From Methanofollis sp. (lineage in GTDB: Archaea; Halobacteriota; Methanomicrobia; Methanomicrobiales; Methanofollaceae), in assembly GCA_028696365.1 (NCBI GenBank), contig JAQVHG010000055.1, forward strand, positions 1 to 10,471: a stretch of 10,471 bases of DNA, given 5' to 3'. Of the stretch, positions 1 to 5,141 are shown piece by piece. Within the stretch, counting starts at the first letter, position 1. Every line of letters starts with the position of its first letter. The notes below the pieces were generated by a model, which saw only the letters and a list, made by a program, of their open reading frames with translations, was not told the origin of the DNA and did not search any database. Both the position numbers and the translations under genes were made by a program.

Positions 1-262
1 TGAGCCCGATAAAGGCTTCTTCAGGGATACGGGAGAATGAACGGACACTATTGACGATCGCCCGCAGGGTGGGGAGCGTGGGCGAACGTTTGCCGGTGAG
101 CACCTTATAGAGCGTGCTCTGGGCGACCCCGCTCCGCTCAGAGAGCTCGCGCACGCTCACCCGCAGGTCATTCTTCAATACATGCTGGAGGACCGCCACA
201 AACTCCTCGTCAGAGATGAGCGCCGCCTTGATGATGCGCTCGACCGGGTCTGCCTGGATCAT
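1..262 (-). CDS. Helix-turn-helix (XRE-like) transcriptional regulator, 3' end outside window
   Basis: A DNA-binding regulator; 87 codons of its N-terminal part are visible and the rest runs off the window. The frame opens with ATG at 262 (MIQADPVERIIKAAL...) and stays open to base 1. Residues about 36-73 form a helix-turn-helix: VRELSERSGVAQSTLYKVL is the typical helix-turn-recognition-helix pattern of the XRE/Cro family, followed by a GKRSPTLPTL wing/third-helix segment. It is divergent from the ABC importer operon across a 189-base gap, so control of that operon and of itself is a reasonable inference. A purine-rich AGAAGGGAT lies just upstream of the start, and a TATA-like ATTTATCA on the minus strand lies about 29 bases upstream. 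Any effector or second domain would lie outside the window. The HTH call is secure; the regulated target is not. Confidence 0.8.
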   Translation of the reverse strand, partial: MIQADPVERIIKAALISDEEFVAVLQHVLKNDLRVSVRELSERSGVAQSTLYKVLTGKRSPTLPTLRAIVNSVRSFSRIPEEAFIGL

Positions 263-353
263 GGGTTATCCCTTCTGGGTAAAGCATGATAAATGTTCTC
301 CCGTATGTCCACATAATACGCCGGAAAAGAGAGGACGAAGAGGTACATTGCAT

Positions 354-415
354 AGACAAAAAGACACAAATCGACCACAGAAGACACAATTGGATAGTTC
401 TGAGACAGCAAGACG
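354..415. promoter_or_regulatory. Array of AGAC(A) direct repeats, possible operator
   Basis: Within the divergent gap, AGAC motifs begin at 354, 362, 382, 403 and 411. The longest pair is AAGACACAA at 361-369 and 381-389, exactly 20 bases apart, so on the same helix face. The array ends just upstream of the TATA box of the ABC operon, where an archaeal activator could bind. That it binds the neighbouring HTH regulator is only inference. Confidence 0.3.
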
Positions 416-421
416 ACGACC

Positions 422-429
422 TATAAATA
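422..429 (+). promoter_or_regulatory. TATA box of the ABC importer operon
   Basis: TATAAATA is a near-ideal archaeal TATA box. Its centre lies about 26 bases upstream of the ATG at 452. Since archaeal transcription usually starts about 25 bases downstream of the box, the mRNA would be leaderless or nearly so. A weak GAGG at 434-437 is the only ribosome-binding-site-like element and would fall upstream of that transcription start. Confidence 0.6.
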
Positions 430-451
430 TCCCGAGGCTGACCAGTACCCC

Positions 452-1675
452 ATGGCAAACAAGATGCTTGCTGCAGTCCTTGCCATCGGACTTGCAGCTC
501 TTCTCGTCGTCGCCGGGTGCGTCTCAGAACCCGAGACCCCGACGACCCCTACAACCGAAGGCGCTGAGGTCGGCGTCACCTACAGCCAGGGCGTCGGCCC
601 CATGCCGATGCTCCTCTCGACCGGTGAGATCGACGGCTACATCGCCTGGCAACCCTTCGTAGAGATCGCCACCGTCAGCGGGATCGGCAAGGTCGCCTCG
701 TACTCGCAGGACCTCCCGCCCGAAGACATGTGGAAGGATCACCCCTGCTGTGTCGTCGTCACCAGTGACACCTTCGTGCAGGAGCACGCCGACACCGTCA
801 ACGCCGTCAGCGCCCTCGCGACCCTGGGCAACCAGTACGTCAACGAGCACCAGGACGAGTCCGCCGAGATCGTTGCCGACTGGCTCGTCGGCAAGGGCAA
901 CTTCACCTACGGTGACGTCTCCGTGAACTCGGTCGACGTCCTGGAGAAGGCGATCCCGACGATCAAGTTCACCAGCGAACCCTCTGAGAAGTGGATGGAA
1001 GGAGTCAACCTCTTCGTCGACGCACAGTCTGAACTCGGCTACCTCACCGGCAGCCTGAAGGACGCCACCGAGGAAGAGCGTCGCGCCCTCATCTTCAACA
1101 CCCAGCCCTACACCGAAGGCAAGAAGATGATCGACGCCGGCGAGATCACCACCCCTGAGAAGTTCGACAAGTTCAGCATCGGCTACATGATGTCAGACCA
1201 CCACGCCTCGCTCTTTGTCGTCATCAAGAACTGGGAGTACTTCGACGAGAACTACGGCATCGCTCTCAAGCCCAAGGATCCATCACAGAGCAGGCCTGAA
1301 AATCTCGAACTGATCGTCAACGGCGAGAAGATCGCCGACGTCACCCTCGTCTCCGGCTCCGCAGGTCCGGCCCTAATGCAGCTTGCCGCCACCAACAACA
1401 TCCAGATGGCCTGGGTCGGCGCCCCGCCGGCGATCAGCGCCATCGACAAAGGAACACCTATTAAGATCGTCCAACCCGTTAATACTGAGGGATCTGGACT
1501 TGTCGTGGCTGCATCCGCACCAGTAAACGACTGGCCGTCCTTCGTCGAGTGGGCGAACAGCAGAGCAGCTGAGGGTAAACCGCTGAAGATTGCGGCCCCG
1601 CTGAAAGGTTCCATCCAGGACGTCATGCTCAAGTTCGCCCTCAAAGACAGCGGACTGGTGGTGAAAGAAGTCTGA
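452..1675 (+). CDS. ABC transporter substrate-binding lipoprotein, NMT1/SsuA type, lobes in permuted order
   Basis: Extracellular binding protein (407 aa) of an ABC importer of the nitrate/sulfonate/taurine class; the ligand is unknown. A lipoprotein signal (residues 1-23, lipobox VVAGC, Cys23) is followed by a Thr/Pro-rich linker. In the NMT1/SsuA family the GY..DHHA start, the GAPPAI segment and SIQDV come first (lobe I), and the G.ID....W.PF and HPCC segments follow (lobe II). Here G58-F69 (GEIDGYIAWQPF) and H97-C100 (HPCC) come first. GYMMSDHHASLF (244-255), VGAPPAI (322-328) and SIQDV (387-391) come last, and the protein stops at VVKEV, where lobe II would normally continue. The chain 241-407 followed by 41-240 would rebuild the usual protein, so this is a circular permutation or a recombined gene. 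The TGA overlaps the next ATG by one base (TGATG). Lysine codons are all AAG up to about base 1440 and mixed afterwards. Confidence 0.88.
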   Translation: MANKMLAAVLAIGLAALLVVAGCVSEPETPTTPTTEGAEVGVTYSQGVGPMPMLLSTGEIDGYIAWQPFVEIATVSGIGKVASYSQDLPPEDMWKDHPCCVVVTSDTFVQEHADTVNAVSALATLGNQYVNEHQDESAEIVADWLVGKGNFTYGDVSVNSVDVLEKAIPTIKFTSEPSEKWMEGVNLFVDAQSELGYLTGSLKDATEEERRALIFNTQPYTEGKKMIDAGEITTPEKFDKFSIGYMMSDHHASLFVVIKNWEYFDENYGIALKPKDPSQSRPENLELIVNGEKIADVTLVSGSAGPALMQLAATNNIQMAWVGAPPAISAIDKGTPIKIVQPVNTEGSGLVVAASAPVNDWPSFVEWANSRAAEGKPLKIAAPLKGSIQDVMLKFALKDSGLVVKEV

Positions 1676-2493
1676 TGGAAGGAACTGATACAGCCAAGAA
1701 CAGAACACGGAAACAAAGAGATAACGTCTGGCGGAGGAGGGCCCTCGGGGCCATCCTCCCTATTCTGATCATTATCTGCTGGGAGATCGCGGCAATTCTC
1801 ATCGACAACGAGTTTATCCTCCCACGTCTTGAGTCGGTGCTTGCCGTCCTTGCTGCCCCGACCGTAGACATCCTGGGGAGTGGCAGCCTCATCAACAACG
1901 CTCTCCTCTCCATCGAACGGGTGATCATGGGCTTTGGGCTCGCAGCCCTGGTCGGGATCCCGGTCGGACTGGTGATGGGCTACTGGCAACGGGTTGAGGA
2001 CTTCATCGACACGACCGTCCAGCTCTTCAGGCCCATCCCGCCCCTTGCCTGGATCCCGCTGGCCCTTGCCTGGTTCAAGACCGGGATCGTCTCGATGACC
2101 TTCATCATCTTCATCGGCTCAGTCTTCCCGGTGCTGCTTAACACCGTCGACGGAGTCAAGTCGGTGAACAAGACCTGGGTCGAGTCTGCCCGTACCTTCG
2201 GCGCAAGCCAGCGGCAGGTTCTTGCCAAGGTGATCATGCCCGCCTCACTCCCGACGATCTGGACTGGGCTGCGGGTTGGGTTCGGGATCGCCTGGATGTG
2301 TGTGGTAGCGGCAGAGATGTTGCCAGGCACGACCTCAGGCCTTGGCTACCTGATCATGTATGCCTACAACTGGGGGCAGGTCCAGGTGATCATCGCCGGG
2401 ATGATTGTCATCGGACTAATCGGTCTGCTTATCGACGGGCTCTTCAGGGTCATTGAACACCAGAGATTTAGATGGAGGGGAATGACAAGATGA
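1675..2493 (+). CDS. ABC transporter permease, SsuC/TauC type
   Basis: Membrane subunit (272 aa) of the importer, partner of the binding lipoprotein before it and the ATPase after it. After a basic, charged N-terminus (to about residue 23) come several hydrophobic segments, roughly at 24-45, 78-102, 122-160, 197-218 and 232-258, fitting the usual six-helix BPD_transp_1 fold. The cytoplasmic EAA loop that docks on the ATPase is visible from residue 170: ESARTFGAS, then IMPASLP. PIPPLAWIPLALAWF before it is typical of SsuC/TauC/NrtB permeases. The ATG at 1675 overlaps the upstream stop, and GGTGGTGA at 1657-1664 is a suitable ribosome binding site, so translation is probably coupled. The substrate (sulfonate, taurine, nitrate, thiamine precursor or other) cannot be told from the sequence. 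Confidence 0.93.
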   Translation: MEGTDTAKNRTRKQRDNVWRRRALGAILPILIIICWEIAAILIDNEFILPRLESVLAVLAAPTVDILGSGSLINNALLSIERVIMGFGLAALVGIPVGLVMGYWQRVEDFIDTTVQLFRPIPPLAWIPLALAWFKTGIVSMTFIIFIGSVFPVLLNTVDGVKSVNKTWVESARTFGASQRQVLAKVIMPASLPTIWTGLRVGFGIAWMCVVAAEMLPGTTSGLGYLIMYAYNWGQVQVIIAGMIVIGLIGLLIDGLFRVIEHQRFRWRGMTR

Positions 2494-3242
2494 GTCTCTC
2501 GATCAAGCATGTATCAAAGGTCTTCGTCAACGAAAAAGGCGAAGAAGTGACAGCTCTCGGCGACATCAACCTCGAGGTCGAGGAAGGCGAGTTCATCTGC
2601 ATCCTTGGTCCCTCTGGCTGCGGGAAGACGACACTTCTGCGGATCATCGCAGGACTCGACGACCCCTCGTCAGGCCGGGCCGAGATCGGCGGTCGCGAGA
2701 TCACCGGACCGGCGCCTGAACTTGCCATGATCTTCCAGGAGTACTCCCTGTACCCCTGGCGGACGATCATAGATAACACCGCCTTCGGACTCGAAGTGCG
2801 AGGTATCTCCAAAGAGGAGCGGTACGCGAAGGCACGAGAGTACCTCGACCTCGTCGGGCTCAAAGAGTTTGAGGGGAGTTACCCGTATGAACTCTCTGGC
2901 GGTATGCGCCAGCGGGTGGCGGTGGCACGCGCCCTCTGTTCTGAGCCTCAGGTTCTCCTGATGGACGAGCCCTTCGGGGCCCTCGACGCCCAGACCAGGA
3001 ACACGATGCAGAAAGAACTCCTCGAGATCTGGAAGAAGACAAAAAAGACCGTGATCTTTGTCACGCACAGCGTGGATGAGGCAGTCTATCTCTCCGACCG
3101 GGTCGTCGTCCTCTCCCCGAGGCCTTCAGAGGTGAGGGAGATCGTCACGGTCGAGCAGGAACGGCCCCGTGAACGGACGAGTCTCGAGTTCGCCCAGGTG
3201 CGCCGCTACGTCCTCTCATTGATCCATAACGGGAACGAGTGA
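2490..3242 (+). CDS. ABC transporter ATP-binding protein, SsuB/TauB/NrtD type
   Basis: ATPase subunit (250 aa) that drives the importer. All nucleotide-binding motifs are intact: Walker A GPSGCGKTT (40-48), Q-loop Gln83 in IFQEYSLYPW, signature LSGGM (135-139), Walker B LLMDEP (156-161), D-loop Asp166, H-loop His193. EYSLYPWRT after the Q-loop is typical of the nitrate/sulfonate/taurine subfamily. I chose ATG 2490 (MSLSIKHVSK) because it overlaps the permease stop as ATGA, has GGAGG at 2474-2478 upstream, and gives the usual family N-terminus. An in-frame ATG at 2472 would add six residues but would lie on top of that ribosome binding site. It is the last gene of the operon. Confidence 0.95.
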   Translation: MSLSIKHVSKVFVNEKGEEVTALGDINLEVEEGEFICILGPSGCGKTTLLRIIAGLDDPSSGRAEIGGREITGPAPELAMIFQEYSLYPWRTIIDNTAFGLEVRGISKEERYAKAREYLDLVGLKEFEGSYPYELSGGMRQRVAVARALCSEPQVLLMDEPFGALDAQTRNTMQKELLEIWKKTKKTVIFVTHSVDEAVYLSDRVVVLSPRPSEVREIVTVEQERPRERTSLEFAQVRRYVLSLIHNGNE

Positions 3243-3254
3243 GGGGCGCGGTAA

Positions 3255-3288
3255 CGGCCCCAGGGGGGCGGGCCGGGATACTTTTTTT
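3255..3288 (+). terminator. Hairpin plus T-run terminator after the ABC operon
   Basis: CGGCCC (3255-3260) pairs with GGGCCG (3270-3275) around a nine-base loop, and seven Ts follow at 3282-3288. It starts 13 bases after the ATPase stop. T-runs are the main archaeal termination signal; the stem may add to it. Confidence 0.6.
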
Positions 3289-3305
3289 GATTGATGGAGT
3301 GTTTT

Positions 3306-3355
3306 CACCCCCGAACCCCCACGCAAAGATAGGTAGCGGGCATGAGAAAATTTTC
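3306..3355. repeat. Partial copy of the GC-rich intergenic repeat, interrupted by the MITE-like element
   Basis: Bases 3316-3339 recur without mismatch at 3418-3441 (24 bases, including ACGCAAAGATAGGTAGCGG, 102 bases apart). The preceding C-rich run is also shared. The copy breaks off where the element at 3364 begins, and what looks like its right-hand part resumes at about 3601, which suggests a nested insertion. Confidence 0.6.
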
Positions 3356-3363
3356 AATTTTCG

Positions 3364-3589
3364 GGCTTTGTAGAAATGCTCTGGATGACTAACTCTGCGG
3401 GGGGTTGCACCCCCCGTCCCCCACGCAAAGATAGGTAGCGGACGGCAGTAACTCTCTATGGTCTGGTCATTGATTTTTGCCTTCCCGTCCCAATCGCCAT
3501 CCCGGGGGTCCGGGGGCAGAGCCCCCGGCGAGAAGATATGGGATGGCGGTTGAATCATACTCAATAAAAGTGAGGTCTTCTACAGAGCC
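3364..3589. mobile_element. MITE-like element 1 (226 bp, 12-bp terminal inverted repeats, 8-bp target duplication)
   Basis: The left end GGCTTTGTAGAA (3364-3375) is inverted at the right end as TTCTACAGAGCC (3578-3589), 11 of 12 matching. Directly outside are AATTTTCG (3356-3363) and AATTTTTG (3590-3597), an 8-bp direct repeat with one mismatch, as left by a transposase. Inside are two strong GC hairpins: 3398-3416 (CGGGGGG, loop TTGCA, CCCCCCG) and 3510-3528 (CCGGGGGC, loop AGA, GCCCCCGG). There is no believable coding sequence, so it would depend on a transposase encoded elsewhere. It is colinear with the element at 4403-4672. The ends resemble insertion-sequence ends in style, but the donor family is not identified. 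Confidence 0.65.
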
Positions 3590-3600
3590 AATTTTTGAGA

Positions 3601-3643
3601 GAGCCCCCGGCGCGAGCGTTGAGGAAGGCGTGATGATCAGACG
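3601..3643. repeat. Direct repeat unit A (copy at 3798-3843)
   Basis: Bases 3602-3629 match 3798-3825 with one mismatch in 28, sharing AGCCCCCGGCGCGA and CGTTGAGGAAGGC. After a 4-base offset GATCAGACG also recurs (3635-3643 and 3835-3843). It begins with the right arm of the repeat family's GC hairpin but lacks the left arm, consistent with a fragment split by element 1. Confidence 0.6.
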
Positions 3644-3670
3644 TGCCGCCCTCATCACGGGATCTTTCCT

Positions 3671-3709
3671 GCCGTCTCGCGCCGGGGGAAACCCCCGGAC
3701 CCCCCAAGG
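3671..3709 (-). repeat. Inverted copy of the GC hairpin repeat unit
   Basis: CCGGGGG (3682-3688), loop AAA, CCCCCGG (3692-3698) forms a perfect 7-bp stem. Read on the minus strand, this stretch gives GGGGGGTCCGGGGG followed by CCCCCGGCGCGAGA, which matches the plus-strand unit at 3503-3533. The same unit is therefore present in both orientations within 200 bases. Confidence 0.5.
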
Positions 3710-3750
3710 AGAGAGGAGAGGCGGTGGCAGCATTCTCCTCTTTCAGGACT

Positions 3751-3843
3751 TTTTTGCCTTCTCGATCCAATCTTCATCCCAGGGGTTCCTGGGGCAAAGC
3801 CCCCGGCGCGAACGTTGAGGAAGGCACGTCGATCGATCAGACG
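3751..3843. repeat. Partial repeat copy abutting the TPR gene promoter
   Basis: Bases 3751-3808 align with 3474-3530 inside MITE-like element 1: TTTTTGCCTTC, then C..TCCCAATC-like, CATCCC, a G-rich arm and AGCCCCCGGCG. The hairpin is 3791-3795 (GGGGC), loop AAA, 3799-3803 (GCCCC). Repeat unit A then follows (3798-3843). The copy ends only about 17 bases before the TATA box of the TPR gene, so the present promoter may sit at a repeat junction. Confidence 0.55.
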
Positions 3844-3859
3844 GACCAGTCCACAACGA

Positions 3860-3867
3860 TATATAAT
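3860..3867 (+). promoter_or_regulatory. TATA box of the TPR lipoprotein gene
   Basis: TATATAAT lies in an otherwise GC-rich stretch. Its centre is about 24 bases before the ATG at 3888, so transcription would start at or next to that ATG, giving a leaderless mRNA. The upstream in-frame ATG at 3873 would then lie outside the transcript. Confidence 0.5.
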
Positions 3868-3887
3868 ACTAAATGAATGATCAAGAA

Positions 3888-4349
3888 ATGAAGTCCTTAA
3901 TCCCCAAATTATCGCTCTGCGGTATCGGCATTCTGATTTTGTATACCAGCGGGTGCATCACCGCCGACACCGGAAAAACGGATAGCTCCAACCTCTCCCA
4001 GTTCAAAGAGCGGGTGAACGAGAGCCAGGAATATTACGACGAACTCGTCAATTCAGATCCCGAGAACGCCACCGCATGGTGCATCAGGGGGATGTTCTAC
4101 AACAACAATTACAATCAGTATGACGAGGCCCTGGCAAGTTGCAATCACGCCCTCGAACTGGACCCAGAGTACGGGCTTGCCTGGTACCTCAAGGGGATCA
4201 TCTATCTGAATATGGAGAATGGTCCTGAAGCAGAGCTGTGTTTCCAGAATGCAACACGCTATGACCCCTCGCTGGCCCAATATGTTGAAGAAAAATCAGA
4301 GGCAGTGTCCCCCTATGGGGCTAAGGGATACAGCATTGCCACAGGGTGA
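3888..4349 (+). CDS. Small TPR-repeat lipoprotein of unknown function
   Basis: A 153-aa protein probably anchored on the outer face of the membrane. Residues 1-23 form a lipoprotein signal: MKSLIPK, a hydrophobic stretch, and lipobox YTSGC with Cys23. After a polar linker come two tetratricopeptide repeats, about 61-93 (ATAWCIRG...YDEALASCNHALELDP) and 96-127 (GLAWYLKGIIYLN...AELCFQNATRYDP). They keep the usual Trp/Gly/Tyr/Ala/Pro positions; TPRs generally mediate protein contacts. I prefer ATG 3888 to the in-frame ATG at 3873 because it starts directly with the signal peptide and fits the TATA box spacing. The gene stands alone, with repeat-rich DNA on both sides and codon use less GC-biased than its neighbours. 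The tail after residue 127 is short and low in features. Partner and role cannot be inferred. Confidence 0.75.
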   Translation: MKSLIPKLSLCGIGILILYTSGCITADTGKTDSSNLSQFKERVNESQEYYDELVNSDPENATAWCIRGMFYNNNYNQYDEALASCNHALELDPEYGLAWYLKGIIYLNMENGPEAELCFQNATRYDPSLAQYVEEKSEAVSPYGAKGYSIATG

Positions 4350-4402
4350 CCCCCCCCTGTAGTCCATCTGGCGGCGATGGATCTAATGAAGGGCATTATT
4401 TC

Positions 4403-4672
4403 GGCTCTGTAGAAATCCTCCTGATCCCTCTCGGCGGCGGGGGGTTGCACCCCCCGGGCCCCCACCGCACGAAAAGGTCGAGGACGGCACATTTCTTCTT
4501 CAAGAACCATGTACTCTGCCTCCCCATCTCTATCTTCATCCGAAGGGGCCAGAGGTGGCGATGGAACAAAGCCCTCACCGATTCTCGGTCTTAAAAAAAT
4601 GATCCAGCAACAGGAAATTTCATCCCGCATGCCTGAGGCGTGATATCGCCTCGTGCCGAATTCTACAGAGCC
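4403..4672. mobile_element. MITE-like element 2 (270 bp, perfect 12-bp terminal inverted repeats)
   Basis: GGCTCTGTAGAA (4403-4414) is perfectly inverted at TTCTACAGAGCC (4661-4672). The interior is colinear with element 1. The 19-base hairpin of CGGGGGG, loop TTGCA and CCCCCCG (4438-4456) is identical to 3398-3416. It is followed by CCCCCAC, AGGACGGCA-like sequence, then TCTGCCTCCCCATC and TCTTCATCC, matching the TTGCCTTCCCGTCC and CATCCC positions of element 1. The right half has diverged or been replaced. The flanks (ATTATTTC and AATTCCTC) do not form a clear target duplication, suggesting an older insertion. No transposase is encoded. Confidence 0.6.
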
Positions 4673-4920
4673 AATTCCTCATCTCACTTCATGACAGCCG
4701 GTGTGAACATTCCACCTTCGCCGCCCCTGCCTCTCTTCGTCATAGGGGGTGTCCGGGGGGCGGCAAGACTCCCAGTGGAGGAGAGGGTTCAGAATCCCCT
4801 AGAAGGAAGTGCTTCGGTTCGAGGAGATAGTCACCCAAAGAGTGTTTTGGGATATGCTCATGGTGACCCTTTCTAGGAGTGCTCTCTGCCTTCCCGTCCC
4901 TCCCGCTCTCCCGAGGTGCC
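4673..4920. repeat. Degenerate repeat remnants between the TPR gene and the L10e gene
   Basis: No gene is supported here. CCCCTGCCTCTCTTCGTCAT then GGGGGTGTCCGGGGGGC (about 4722-4758) resembles the TTGCCTTCCCG...CATCCC GGGGGTCCGGGGGC section of MITE-like element 1. TCTGCCTTCCCGTCCCTCCC (about 4888-4907) resembles the same section again. Open frames crossing this stretch have no protein-like composition. Confidence 0.4.
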
Positions 4921-4947
4921 AGAAACAGAGGGATGGGCGGCGCGAGA

Positions 4948-5080
4948 TATTATAAAAATGCCCAGGACAGAAGAGTACAAAAGACAGATAGAGGTTTCAA
5001 CAGTGCCTGAAACACCCTGCACCCAGGATCTCCGGGATGGCAGGATTTTGCGTCATGCGCAATTCTCCTCCCTCCAGTAA
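4948..5080 (+). other. Promoter-like TATTATAAA followed by a 40-codon open frame (uncertain)
   Basis: TATTATAAA (4948-4956) is a good TATA-box match. An ATG frame runs from 4958 to TAA 5078-5080 (40 aa, MPRTEEYKRQIEVSTVPETP...). A start about 25 bases after the box would fall inside this frame, near AGAGGT (4989-4994) and an in-frame GTG at about 5002 that gives only about 26 residues. It could be a small protein, a short noncoding transcript, or chance. I recognise no family. Confidence 0.2.
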
Positions 5081-5104
5081 CCTTTATTAGGAAAAATCAC
5101 CATC

Positions 5105-5112
5105 TTATAAAG
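5105..5112 (+). promoter_or_regulatory. TATA box of the L10e gene
   Basis: TTATAAAG follows an A-rich GGAAAAATCACC stretch that could serve as the TFB recognition element. Its centre is about 33 bases before the ATG at 5142, giving a predicted leader of about 8 bases. Confidence 0.6.
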
Positions 5113-5141
5113 CACGAACTTACGGCGAGGCGTTGTGAGGA

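Noticed and set aside
524..850. Minus-strand and alternative-frame open reading frames within the ABC, fumarase and kor genes.
   Set aside because: These are shadows of GC-rich coding sequence; each lies opposite a gene with clear family motifs.
3316..3441. A possible mini CRISPR array (exact 24-base repeat, twice).
   Set aside because: There are only two copies, separated by 78 bases that themselves contain family repeats and an element end, and no cas gene is present. Transposon-type repeats explain it better.
3145..3564. Minus-strand frame of 139 codons containing a repeated PLPIFAWG-GG sequence.
   Set aside because: The peptide repeat is only the translation of the 24-base DNA repeat, and the frame runs across a terminator, part of the ATPase gene and the MITE-like element. 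Not a gene.
3477..3818. Plus-strand frames through the GC-rich repeats, including 3643-3876.
   Set aside because: They consist of Pro/Gly/Arg-rich translations of hairpins, with no ribosome binding site or family features.
4805..4850. GGTTCGAGG resembling a tRNA T-loop.
   Set aside because: No acceptor, D or anticodon stems can be paired around it.
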